Positions 1 to 8,317 of a stretch of DNA of 11,756 bases are shown here, piece after piece. The position numbers and the translations under genes are program-made. The DNA comes from Opitutia bacterium UBA4654. Lineage in GTDB: Bacteria; Verrucomicrobiota; Verrucomicrobiia; Opitutales; Intestinicryptomonadaceae. The notes under the pieces are model-generated. The model saw only the letters and a program-made list of their open reading frames with translations, was not told where the DNA came from and made no database searches. The stretch lies in assembly GCA_002405555.1 (NCBI GenBank), contig DHMA01000178.1, positions 1-11,756 on the forward strand. The letters run 5' to 3'. The first letter of the stretch is position 1, and each line of letters opens with the position of its first letter.

Positions 1-37
1 GGCACAGCACAATAGCCGCGCCGTATAATCACCGAAA

Positions 38-92
38 GGAGCGTAGCTCCGTAGGGAGGCGCACCTTGCGCCCGTGCAGGCTGCCAGCCTGC
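38..92. repeat. Cluster of three perfect short hairpins (probable interspersed palindromic repeat)
   Basis: Three perfect inverted repeats follow one another. The first is GGAGC-GTA-GCTCC (38-50), the second GGCGCA-CCT-TGCGCC (58-72), and the third GCAGGCTG-C-CAGCCTGC (76-92). They are separated by only 7 and 3 nt. The first two have 3-nt loops. The third forms at least a 6-bp stem with a 5-nt loop. No T-run follows any stem, so a standard intrinsic terminator is unlikely. The cluster lies 45 nt upstream of the chosen start of the solute-binding lipoprotein gene. It could therefore be transcribed as its leader or as the 3' end of an unseen upstream gene. Compact stacked palindromes with different stems resemble mosaic intergenic repeats of the REP type. 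Membership of a genome-wide family is inferred, because only one copy is in view. Confidence 0.7.
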
Positions 93-137
93 TTATTGGC
101 TTGATAAAAGAAAAGGGTGGGGGTAGAGTTGTGGGGT

Positions 138-1202
138 ATGATAAGGTATATAGTTTTGGCGATGGCGGTTGTAGCCGTTGGGTTGGGCGGGTGCTCGACG
201 TCGGCGGTGGACGACGGCTCGTATCCGATGGGCGTGATGCTGCCCGCTAAGGGAGTCGGGGCGGCGGCTTCGGCGGAGGTCGTGCGCGGCATGGAGCTTG
301 CTTGCGGCGAGATTAACGCGGCGGGCGGGCTTGACGGCATTCCTCTCAAATTGCTTCTGCGCGACTCTTCGACATTTTTGGAAAGTTTCGAATCGCTGCG
401 CCGCGCGGGCGCGCGGGTGCTGAGCGTCGGCTTCGGGCGCGAGTGCATTGCCCAAAAGGCGTTTCTTTCGAAGCGCGACGACGTTTTTGTGAACTTCATG
501 TGCACATACCCGCCCGCCACGCTCGACATGCCGAACGCAACGCGCATATTCCCGAACGGGGCGCAGACGGGCGACATCATGGCGAAGGCGGTCGAGCGCG
601 GTGAGGACAGGGACGTTCGGCTTGTCGTCATGAACGTTGACGACTACTTCGGCAAGGCGGACGCCGACTACCTTTCGTTCGACTTAAAACTCGACCGCAC
701 CAAACTCTACCGCGACGTTTTCGGCGCGGACGAGCGCGACTTCGACATTTTCGCCTCGCAGATAATGAGGCTCGACGCCGACTGCGTGTTTTACGTCGGC
801 TACGGCGATTCGCTCGACGCGTTTGCGTCGGCGTTGGCGCGGGCGGGCTACGGCAAAAAAATCGTGGCGAACTGCGGAATCGCGGCGTCGAAAATCTCCG
901 CGCCGAAAGGCTTGGAACTGTACGTTGTGGAAACCGACTTTGCGCGGGGAACGCTCGGCGGCGAAAAAACGCGGGCGTTCGTATCGGCGTATCGGGCGAA
1001 ATACGGCGCCGAGCCGACGTGGCTTGCGGCGTACGGGTACGATTCCGTCCGCATGCTTGCCGACGCGGCGAAAAAGTCGCGCTTCAACCCGTCGAAAATG
1101 CGCGACTGCTTCCGCAACACGTCCTACGAGGGCGCGGCGGGAAGAATGGAGTTCGACAACTCGGCGGATTCGCTCTCGCAGATTTCGCTCGTAAAGCGGT
1201 AG
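138..1202 (+). CDS. Lipoprotein solute-binding protein, Leu/Ile/Val-binding (LivK) type
   Basis: The product (354 aa) looks like an ABC-transporter periplasmic binding protein of the type I fold (Peripla_BP_6 family). Members bind branched-chain amino acids, amides or related small molecules. From the ATG at 138 the first 18 residues form a lipoprotein signal peptide ending in the lipobox L16-G-G-C19, so the mature protein should be lipid-anchored. Family hallmarks are GMELACGEINAAGG near the N-terminus, a following D-S-S ligand-loop region, a mid-protein N-V-D-D-Y-F-G strand, and a C-terminal Y-E-G-A-A-G-x-M-E-F-D element. An in-frame GTG at 117 would add seven residues before the signal peptide. 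I prefer 138 because the signal then starts with a short MIR. Only a weak GTGGGG precedes it. No permease or ATPase gene lies nearby, so this is an orphan binding protein and its ligand cannot be named. The stop is 1 nt before comEC, suggesting one transcript. Confidence 0.85.
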   Translation: MIRYIVLAMAVVAVGLGGCSTSAVDDGSYPMGVMLPAKGVGAAASAEVVRGMELACGEINAAGGLDGIPLKLLLRDSSTFLESFESLRRAGARVLSVGFGRECIAQKAFLSKRDDVFVNFMCTYPPATLDMPNATRIFPNGAQTGDIMAKAVERGEDRDVRLVVMNVDDYFGKADADYLSFDLKLDRTKLYRDVFGADERDFDIFASQIMRLDADCVFYVGYGDSLDAFASALARAGYGKKIVANCGIAASKISAPKGLELYVVETDFARGTLGGEKTRAFVSAYRAKYGAEPTWLAAYGYDSVRMLADAAKKSRFNPSKMRDCFRNTSYEGAAGRMEFDNSADSLSQISLVKR

Positions 1203-1203
1203 A

Positions 1204-2928
1204 ATGGATTTCGGTCGGCGCGAGACATCGGGGCGGGGAACGCGTTTTTACACGCCGCTTCTTCCGTATTTGTGCGCGTTGATTGCGTCGTTTTTTTCGG
1301 CGGGAATTTTCGAAAATCTGCGGGAGTTTGCGGGCGCGTGTCTGTCGATTGCAGGAGGGCTGTTCGTCGCGGAGTCCGGCGCGGCGTTGCTTGCGGACTG
1401 TTTCGAAATGCCCGAAAACCGCGCGGCGGCTCTTCGGAAAATCCGCTTTGCGGCGCGGATAGTCGGGGTGTTCGCGCTGGGCATGTGGTATTTTTATTTC
1501 CGCGTGCCGCCTAACCCGTATGCCGACCTCGCGCCGCGTCGGGCGCATGTGGAGGCTGTGATAGACGAGGTTTCGCGCGGGGTAAACGACTCCCGCTACG
1601 GAATCGCAACCATTGTCAACGCGCCGTATTTTGCGCCGAACGCCGTAGGGCACAAAATGTGGTTTACCGTCTCCGACGGGAAAAACGCGGCGACGCCCAA
1701 CACCGATTTTGTCGTTTCGCAAAAAGTTTCCTTCGACGGCGTGTTCTCTGCGGTCTATCCGTCCGAGCCGAAATCGCGCGGCTTCGGCGCGAACAAGCCG
1801 GAGGGCAGGGCGTTCGAAAAATACCTCCGAAGCCGCTTCATCTATTTCAAAATGTCGGCACGGGTCGCGGACGCGTCGGTGTTGGAGGGCGAAAGCATGC
1901 GCTTCGGCTTTTACGAAGCCGCGCGGAAATACGCCGAGCGTTCGCTTTCGGCGTTCCCTCGCGGCTCTCAGGCTGACGGCGAGGCGGCGCGGACGTATCG
2001 GGCGATGATTTTGGGCGACAAAAGTCTGCTCACCGATGCCCAAAAGCGCGATTTCATGGACACCGGCACGATGCACGTTTTCGCGATAAGCGGGCTTCAT
2101 GTGGGTTTTGCCGCCGCCGTGCTTTACGGGGCGCTTGCTGCGGTCGGAGTGGGACGGCGGTTTCAGCCGTTCATTGCGCTGCCCGCGCTCTACCTCTACG
2201 TTTGCGCGTGCGGGGCGCGGCCGTCGGCAATGCGGGCGTTCGGAATGGTTGCCCTTGTGTGGCTTGCGCTTGCGCTCTCGCGCGGAATGCGCCCGTTCGG
2301 CGCGTTGGTGCTGGCGGCGGCGATTGCCGTTGTTGCCGCGCCGCAGACGGTTTTCGACGCGGGCTTCGGGCTTTCGTACGCGATTGTGGCTTCGATATTC
2401 GTCTATTCCGTGCCGCTCTACGGGTATCTGTCGGGGCTTGGGCGGAGCGGGGTTCCGGAGGGCAAAATTTCGACATTCGGGAGTTTTGCGTCGCGGGCGA
2501 AGTCGTATTTTCTCGGCGCGTTTTGCATATCGCTTGGGGCGATGTTCGCCGCCGCGCCTCTCGGAGCGCATTATTTTTCGTACTTTTCGCCGATGTCGGT
2601 TTTGTACTCGCCCGTGTTTGTGGGCGGAGCGGGGCTTGCGGTGGGGCTTGGCTTTGCGGGCTTTGCCCTGCCGAATTTCATTGCGGGCGTACTCAACACG
2701 GTCGCGGCGTGGATAGTCGGCGCAATGTCGTCGTGGGCGAAGTTCTGCGCGGAAATTTGGAGCGGCAGGGTCGATTTCCCCCTGCCGAACGCGCTTGCGG
2801 CGTACTCCGCTGTGGCGGTTTTTCTTGTAGTTTCGGCGTATTGCGCCGACTTAAAAAACGCCTTTTTGAGATTCGGGCTTGCCCCGCTGCTCGCGGCGTC
2901 GATAATGCTTTTATTCGAAAATGTTTAG
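1204..2928 (+). CDS. comEC: ComEC/Rec2-type competence membrane channel, short form without metallo-beta-lactamase domain
   Basis: This is a 574-aa polytopic membrane protein of the ComEC/Rec2 family, which carries transforming single-stranded DNA across the inner membrane. Hydrophobic helices lie near residues 18-36, 42-65 and 84-99. A soluble stretch of about residues 100-270 corresponds to the N-terminal OB-fold (DUF4131-like) region. The Competence domain follows, with the hallmark A-I-S-G-L-H-V-G at 294-301, then R-P-S-A-M-R-A-F and D-A-G-F-G-L-S-Y-A-I. The protein ends shortly after two further hydrophobic segments (about 533-551 and 557-572). The C-terminal metallo-beta-lactamase-like domain of full-length ComEC, usually 700-800 aa, is absent, and no separate gene for it is in the window. 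The frame ends cleanly in a gene overlap, so this is a natural short form and not an obvious truncation. It starts 1 nt after the lipoprotein gene and overlaps tilS by 8 nt. No Shine-Dalgarno is visible. Confidence 0.88.
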   Translation: MDFGRRETSGRGTRFYTPLLPYLCALIASFFSAGIFENLREFAGACLSIAGGLFVAESGAALLADCFEMPENRAAALRKIRFAARIVGVFALGMWYFYFRVPPNPYADLAPRRAHVEAVIDEVSRGVNDSRYGIATIVNAPYFAPNAVGHKMWFTVSDGKNAATPNTDFVVSQKVSFDGVFSAVYPSEPKSRGFGANKPEGRAFEKYLRSRFIYFKMSARVADASVLEGESMRFGFYEAARKYAERSLSAFPRGSQADGEAARTYRAMILGDKSLLTDAQKRDFMDTGTMHVFAISGLHVGFAAAVLYGALAAVGVGRRFQPFIALPALYLYVCACGARPSAMRAFGMVALVWLALALSRGMRPFGALVLAAAIAVVAAPQTVFDAGFGLSYAIVASIFVYSVPLYGYLSGLGRSGVPEGKISTFGSFASRAKSYFLGAFCISLGAMFAAAPLGAHYFSYFSPMSVLYSPVFVGGAGLAVGLGFAGFALPNFIAGVLNTVAAWIVGAMSSWAKFCAEIWSGRVDFPLPNALAAYSAVAVFLVVSAYCADLKNAFLRFGLAPLLAASIMLLFENV

Positions 2929-4336
2929 GGAAATCAGAATATCCGATGCCGCCTCCGTCCGCGCGAATCTGGACGATTCCGCGTACGGGCGTCTGCGCTC
3001 GATTTTCGCGTCGGGAGGGCGCGTGGGCGTTGCGTGTTCGGGCGGCGCGGATTCGGTTTTCCTTTTGCGCGTTCTGGCGGCGGAATTCGGCGCGGAAAAT
3101 CTTGCGGTTTTGCATTTCAACCACAAAGTCCGCGCGGCGGCGGAAATCGACGAAAAGTTCGTTGAGGCGGAGTGCGCCAAGCTGGGCGCGGAGTTCGCGC
3201 GCGGCTCTCCCGTCGAAACCCCGCGCGACCGCTCCGAGGGCGGCTTGCGGGCTTTGCGCCTTGCGTTTTTCGAAAAGTGCGCGGCCGATTTGAAGCTTGC
3301 GGCGGTTGCCCAGGGGCACCACGCCGGCGACGTCGCCGAGACGCTCCTCATGCGGCTTGCCCGCGGCGCGGGCTTGGGCGGTCTCTGCGCTCCGCGCCCG
3401 ATTTCGCGCCTGCGCGGGGTGGAGTATCTGCGTCCGCTTCTGGGCATGTCGAAGCGCGAAATCGTCGCGGCGATGGAGTCGGCGGGGCTTGCGTGGCGCG
3501 AGGACGAATCGAACGCGGGGCTTGACTATTTCCGCAACAGGATAAGAAACGCGGTTCTGCCCGCGTTTGCGGAGGCGTCGCAGTACGACGTTTTTGCGGG
3601 GGCTGTGCGCTCGCGCGGGCTTTTGCAGGAGGACGCCGCCGCGCTCGACGCCCTGTTTTCCGCCGAGTACGCCCGCGCAAACGCGGGGAAGCCGGAGGGC
3701 GGCGGCGTGTTTTTGTCGGAGCCGATTTTGGCGCATGCGGCTTTTGTCCGCAGGGCTGTCGAAAAATTTTTGTCGGAGCGCGGCCTTTGCGTGAGGGCGT
3801 CGGCGGTCGACGCGTTCGTGCGCGGAATCGCCGCGCGTGCGGACGCGCGTCTCGACGCTGGAGCCGCGTTTGCGGAATTTTCGCCGCGCGACTTTTCGCT
3901 TTCGCTCGTTCCGAAAAAATCTGACTTCGAGCTTTGCGCTCGCGTCGGCGGAAGCGTCGCGCTTCCCGACGGTTCGACGCTTTGCGCCCGCATTGTCGCC
4001 CTTTCGCCCGACCGCGCCGATTCCATAAAAAGCGGCGGCAACGACGACCACGTTTCGGCGTATCTCGACCCGTCCGCGCTTTGCGGTTCGGACTCTCTCA
4101 TTGTGCGCGCGCGCCGCGACGGCGACGCCTACGCGCCCGTCGGCAGGCGTTCCCCGAAAAAGCTGAAAACGCTCTTCGAGGGGAAAAAAACGCCGCGCCC
4201 GAAACGAATTTCCGCGCCCGTTGTCTGTAATTGCGTCGGCGAGATTCTCTGGGCGCGCGGGCTTGCCCCCGCCGATAAATTCAAATTGGCGGATTCCGCC
4301 GAGGCATTAGAATTGACCTTTTGCCGAACTGTATGA
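2921..4336 (+). CDS. tilS: tRNA(Ile)-lysidine synthase TilS
   Basis: TilS uses ATP and lysine to convert the wobble cytidine of the minor tRNA-Ile (anticodon CAU) to lysidine, so that it reads AUA and is charged with isoleucine. The 471-aa product shows the N-type PP-loop S40-G-G-A-D-S45 that binds ATP, then H-F-N-H (65-68) and the H133-H134-A-G-D137 motif followed by V-A-E-T. Next come W192-R-E-D-E-S-N198 and the R-N-R-I-R segment at 205-209, the TilS substrate and active-site region. The C-terminal domain carries R-D-G-D (399-402) and the K-K-L-K-T-L-F stretch typical of TilS_C, so the protein is full length with both N- and C-terminal domains. The canonical HHxDD motif here reads HHAGD; this position varies in the family. 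The ATG lies inside the end of comEC (8-nt overlap), suggesting translational coupling. No Shine-Dalgarno is seen. Confidence 0.95.
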   Translation: MFREIRISDAASVRANLDDSAYGRLRSIFASGGRVGVACSGGADSVFLLRVLAAEFGAENLAVLHFNHKVRAAAEIDEKFVEAECAKLGAEFARGSPVETPRDRSEGGLRALRLAFFEKCAADLKLAAVAQGHHAGDVAETLLMRLARGAGLGGLCAPRPISRLRGVEYLRPLLGMSKREIVAAMESAGLAWREDESNAGLDYFRNRIRNAVLPAFAEASQYDVFAGAVRSRGLLQEDAAALDALFSAEYARANAGKPEGGGVFLSEPILAHAAFVRRAVEKFLSERGLCVRASAVDAFVRGIAARADARLDAGAAFAEFSPRDFSLSLVPKKSDFELCARVGGSVALPDGSTLCARIVALSPDRADSIKSGGNDDHVSAYLDPSALCGSDSLIVRARRDGDAYAPVGRRSPKKLKTLFEGKKTPRPKRISAPVVCNCVGEILWARGLAPADKFKLADSAEALELTFCRTV

Positions 4337-4340
4337 TAGC
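4313..4340 (+). promoter_or_regulatory. Weak candidate promoter in AT-rich patch before ftsH
   Basis: The end of tilS and the 18-nt gap before ftsH form an AT-rich island (about 4308-4354) in otherwise GC-rich DNA. It contains TTGACC (4313-4318), five of six matches to a sigma-70 -35 box. Possible -10 boxes are TATGAT at 4332-4337, which matches well but has only a 13-nt spacer, or GATAGC at 4335-4340, with a 16-nt spacer but a poor match. A promoter here would allow ftsH to be transcribed separately from tilS with a very short leader. The spacing problem keeps confidence low. Confidence 0.25.
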
Positions 4341-4354
4341 TTTTAATCTTTCAA

Positions 4355-6397
4355 ATGGACAATAGAGACAAGAATTCGGGATTTTCCAAACTGCCAAACA
4401 AGCCGTACTTTGTGTGGCTGCTGATAATCTGCGCGGTGGTGTTCCTTGTGTCGCTCCCGCGCGGCGCGGGCGGCGGGCAAACGCAGGAGCTTGACGTGCG
4501 AAAACTCATGCACGCCGTCGAAAACGACACAATCGCTTCGATGACCGTTCGCAACGACCCCACTGCGGGCAAAGACTGGTACGTAATAGAGGGGAAAATC
4601 AAGAACCCGACTTTCGGCAAGGAGGGCGCGGACGCCAACGCCCCGCGCACGCTTCCGTTCGTTTTCAACGGCCGCATAACCGACGAAATGTACAAAAAAC
4701 TTTCCGACCCCGCCGCCCCGTGGGATTTGAAGGAAGTTCCCGCAAGCACTTTCTGGGGCAGCATGCTGATGTCTGTTCTGCCTTTCGTGATTGTCGTGGG
4801 GCTGCTGTATTTCCTTTTCATGCGCCAGATGCGCGGCGCGGGCAAGGGCGCGATGTCGTTCGGCAAAAGCCGCGCGCGCCTGCTTACGCCCGACAAGGAC
4901 AGAATCACTTTCGCCGACGTCGCGGGCTGCGACGAATCCAAGGAGGAGGTTTCCGAAATCGTAGAATTTCTGAAAAATCCGCAGCGTTTCAAGGACATCG
5001 GCGCGAGAATCCCCAAGGGCATTCTGATGGTCGGCCCTCCCGGAACGGGCAAGACGCTTCTTGCCCGCGCAGTAGCGGGAGAGGCGGACGTTCCGTTCTT
5101 TTCGATAAGCGGTTCGGACTTCGTGGAAATGTTCGTGGGCGTGGGCGCGGCGAGGGTTCGCGACATGTTCGAGCAGGCGCGCAAGGCGGCTCCGTGCCTT
5201 GTGTTCATCGACGAAATCGACGCCGTGGGACGCCAGCGCGGCGCGGGGCTCGGCGGCGGCAACGACGAGCGCGAGCAGACTCTAAATTCGCTGCTCGTCG
5301 AAATGGACGGCTTCGACGCCCGCACGGGCATAATAATCATCGCCGCGACCAACCGCCCCGACGTTCTCGACAACGCGCTTCTGCGCCCCGGACGCTTCGA
5401 CAGGCAGGTTGTAATCGACCTTCCCGACGTGAACGGGCGCGAGGAGATTCTGAAAATCCACGCAAAGAAAATCAAACTTTCGGACGGCGTGGATTTGTCG
5501 AAAATCGCCCGCATGACCCCGGGCTGTTCGGGCGCGGACTTGGCGAACCTGCTCAACGAAAGCGCGATTATCGCCGCCAGAAGGAGCGAAAAAACCGTCT
5601 CGGAAGCCGACATCGACGAGGCTCGCGACAAGGTCTTCTTCGGGCGCGAGCGCAAGAAACTCATGGACGCCGACGAAAAAAAACTCACCGCATACCACGA
5701 GGCTGGGCACGCGCTCATTCAGGCTATTGTGGACAACGGCAGGCTGCCCGTCCACAAGGTTACGATTATCCCGCGCGGGCAGAGCTTGGGCTCTACAATG
5801 TTCATTCCCTCGCGCGATATCCGCACCGAAAGCAAGACGTCGCTTCTTAACAACATCTGCACGAGCCTCGGCGGACGCGTGGCGGAGGAGCTTGTGCTCT
5901 CCGACATCACAAACGGCGCGGCGGCGGACATCAAGCAGGCTACGAAAGTCGCCCGCAAAATGGTCTGCGACTGGGGCATGAGCGACCTCGGCCCGATTTC
6001 TTTCGGCGAAAATCAGGACCACATTTTCATAGGGCGCGAAATCGCCCGCGAGGAGCGCGTCAGCGAGCGCACCGCAATGGAAATCGACGAAAGCGTAAAG
6101 GCTATTATCGACGGACAGCTTGCGCGGGCGCGGAAAATCGTCTCCGACAACCGCGGGAAGCTCGACACAATCGCGAACGAGCTTTTAATCCGCGAGACAA
6201 TCGACGGCGCGGACGTCTACAAAATCGTGGACGGAACTTTCACTCCGACCGACAGGGAGCAGTGGGAGCGCGAGCAGGCGGAAAAGCTTGCCGCCAAGCG
6301 GAAAGCCGCCGCGAATCCCGACGCGGAGCGGAAGCCCGAAGCCGCAGACGGCGCGGAAACGGACGCCTCGGACGCGTCGCCCGAAGCCGCGTCTTAG
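4355..6397 (+). CDS. ftsH: ATP-dependent zinc metalloprotease FtsH
   Basis: FtsH is a membrane-anchored hexameric AAA+ protease that degrades misassembled membrane proteins and short-lived regulators. The 680-aa product has two transmembrane helices (about 19-35 and 137-156) flanking a periplasmic domain. The AAA module follows, with Walker A G-P-P-G-T-G-K-T at 227-234, Walker B F-I-D286-E287, and a second region of homology containing A-T-N-R-P-D and R-P-G-R-F-D-R. The protease domain has the zinc site H448-E-A-G-H452, with D525 in A-D-I-K-Q-A-T as third ligand. The H-to-D spacing of 77 nearly matches E. coli (417 to 495). All catalytic residues are present. The C-terminus ends in an Ala/Glu/Asp-rich tail of roughly 45 residues that looks disordered. 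The gene lies 18 nt after tilS and just before a terminator, so it closes the first block. No Shine-Dalgarno precedes the ATG. Confidence 0.98.
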   Translation: MDNRDKNSGFSKLPNKPYFVWLLIICAVVFLVSLPRGAGGGQTQELDVRKLMHAVENDTIASMTVRNDPTAGKDWYVIEGKIKNPTFGKEGADANAPRTLPFVFNGRITDEMYKKLSDPAAPWDLKEVPASTFWGSMLMSVLPFVIVVGLLYFLFMRQMRGAGKGAMSFGKSRARLLTPDKDRITFADVAGCDESKEEVSEIVEFLKNPQRFKDIGARIPKGILMVGPPGTGKTLLARAVAGEADVPFFSISGSDFVEMFVGVGAARVRDMFEQARKAAPCLVFIDEIDAVGRQRGAGLGGGNDEREQTLNSLLVEMDGFDARTGIIIIAATNRPDVLDNALLRPGRFDRQVVIDLPDVNGREEILKIHAKKIKLSDGVDLSKIARMTPGCSGADLANLLNESAIIAARRSEKTVSEADIDEARDKVFFGRERKKLMDADEKKLTAYHEAGHALIQAIVDNGRLPVHKVTIIPRGQSLGSTMFIPSRDIRTESKTSLLNNICTSLGGRVAEELVLSDITNGAAADIKQATKVARKMVCDWGMSDLGPISFGENQDHIFIGREIAREERVSERTAMEIDESVKAIIDGQLARARKIVSDNRGKLDTIANELLIRETIDGADVYKIVDGTFTPTDREQWEREQAEKLAAKRKAAANPDAERKPEAADGAETDASDASPEAAS

Positions 6398-6418
6398 AGC
6401 TTCGATTTTGCAATTCAG

Positions 6419-6454
6419 AAAAGCCTTTCGGACGGAAATCCGAAAGGCTTTTTT
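6419..6454. terminator. Strong intrinsic terminator between convergent ftsH and the Tsr3-like gene
   Basis: A perfect 14-bp stem pairs AAAAGCCTTTCGGA (6419-6432) with TCCGAAAGGCTTTT (6439-6452) around a 6-nt loop (CGGAAA). It is followed by a T-run (6449-6454). It starts 21 nt after the ftsH stop, and its right edge lies 18 nt beyond the end of the leftward gene at 6473. The A-rich left arm gives a shorter T-run when read leftward. The element can therefore end both transcripts, though it should be stronger for ftsH. Confidence 0.92.
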
Positions 6455-6472
6455 GCGCCCGATTTGCGCGGA

Positions 6473-6967
6473 TTATTCGAAGCGGTAGAAGCGTTCGGGA
6501 GTGTCGAAAAATCCGTCGGGGACGTCGGACAGCCAGCCGTTAAGCTGCAAAAACTTCGGCGCAAACATGTAGCCGCGCAAAATTTCGATGTCGGGCGTTC
6601 CCGCGAATTTCAGCGCGGCGTAGAGCGCCTCTACGGTCGCGAGTCCGTGCGGGTCGGAGTGCATTTTGGACACGCGCGGATACGCCGTCTTTATCGAGGA
6701 CGGCAGCGAGCGCGGCACAAAATTCCCGAAGACTTTGCCGCGTATGCGCGGCAGCAAATGCCACGTGGAGTCGAGCAAAAGCACGGGTCGGCCGGCGTCG
6801 GCGGGCGACATTTCCGGCGCGCCGATTTCGAGCAGGGTGAAGCCCGACGCGTCGAACGAAAATCCGTCGGAGGCCGTCAGAAATTCGAAGTTCGGGCGGC
6901 CGTGCAAATGGCGCAGGGAGCACTTTTTCAGGTTCTCGCGCGGGTGTCTTATCACGACGACGTTCAT
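6473..6967 (-). CDS. Putative Tsr3/DTW (TDD) superfamily aminocarboxypropyltransferase
   Basis: This is a 164-aa soluble protein, read leftward. Its motif order recalls Tsr3, the enzyme that transfers an aminocarboxypropyl group from S-adenosylmethionine to rRNA in archaea and eukaryotes, and the related bacterial DTW proteins that modify tRNA uridine. Near the N-terminus, K-K-C-S-L-R-H-L (14-21) resembles the Tsr3 K-x-C-S/T-G-x-K-L element. L-L-L-D-S-T-W (63-69) matches the D-x-S/T-W motif. R-S-L-P (86-89) followed by A-Y-P and then L-A-T-V-E-A-L (109-115) matches the LP...AANP...LS-x-x-EA helix region. The match is by eye only, and the acceptor RNA is unknown. I chose the ATG at 6967 because the conserved region begins there. 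An upstream in-frame ATG at 7078 would add 37 lysine/arginine-rich residues and leave only 12 bp before icd. The gene stands alone, convergent with ftsH and divergent from icd. Confidence 0.6.
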   Translation of the reverse strand: MNVVVIRHPRENLKKCSLRHLHGRPNFEFLTASDGFSFDASGFTLLEIGAPEMSPADAGRPVLLLDSTWHLLPRIRGKVFGNFVPRSLPSSIKTAYPRVSKMHSDPHGLATVEALYAALKFAGTPDIEILRGYMFAPKFLQLNGWLSDVPDGFFDTPERFYRFE

Positions 6968-7090
6968 TGCCGCGTTTTTTTCATTCCCCGCGCCGATTGT
7001 CGAGCGTTTTTTTGCGCCGCAAGTCCTTATTTTTTGCTTGTGGGAGGGCGGCTTTTCGTATTCTAATCTGCGACGCATTTTTTTACATTT
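6968..7090. promoter_or_regulatory. Divergent intergenic region with spaced T-tracts
   Basis: This 123-bp region separates the leftward Tsr3-like gene from the rightward icd operon and should hold both promoters. It contains five runs of T on the plus strand: 6975-6981, 7007-7013, 7030-7035, 7053-7056 and 7078-7084. Their centres are about 32, 22, 22 and 26 bp apart, close to whole or half helical turns. Such spacing can give intrinsically bent DNA, as found at many promoters. No clear operator palindrome was found. Confidence 0.5.
7034..7067 (+). promoter_or_regulatory. Weak candidate promoter for the icd operon
   Basis: Possible sigma-70 elements are TTGTGG (7038-7043) with TCTAAT (7062-7067) at an 18-nt spacer, or TTGCTT (7034-7039) with TATTCT (7059-7064) at a 19-nt spacer. 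Each box matches the consensus only partly. The position, about 25-30 nt before the icd start and within the AT-rich part of the divergent region, is what favours the call. The sequence between this site and the ATG contains no Shine-Dalgarno motif. Confidence 0.28.
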
Positions 7091-8314
<1,224 letters not shown>

Positions 8315-8317
8315 AAG

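Noticed and set aside
1..37. Possible end of an upstream gene (in-frame TAG at 13-15 or TAA at 26-28)
   Set aside because: Only a few codons are visible before each stop, too little to support a coding call.
29..631. A 200-codon minus-strand open frame across the hairpin cluster and the start of the lipoprotein gene
   Set aside because: The Ser/Pro/Arg-rich translation shows no motif, while the plus strand encodes a lipobox and binding-protein signatures.
1084..2571. A 495-codon minus-strand open frame opposite comEC, and a similar 452-codon frame at 2693-4051 opposite tilS
   Set aside because: Both are Arg/Pro-rich low-complexity translations antisense to genes with clear conserved motifs.
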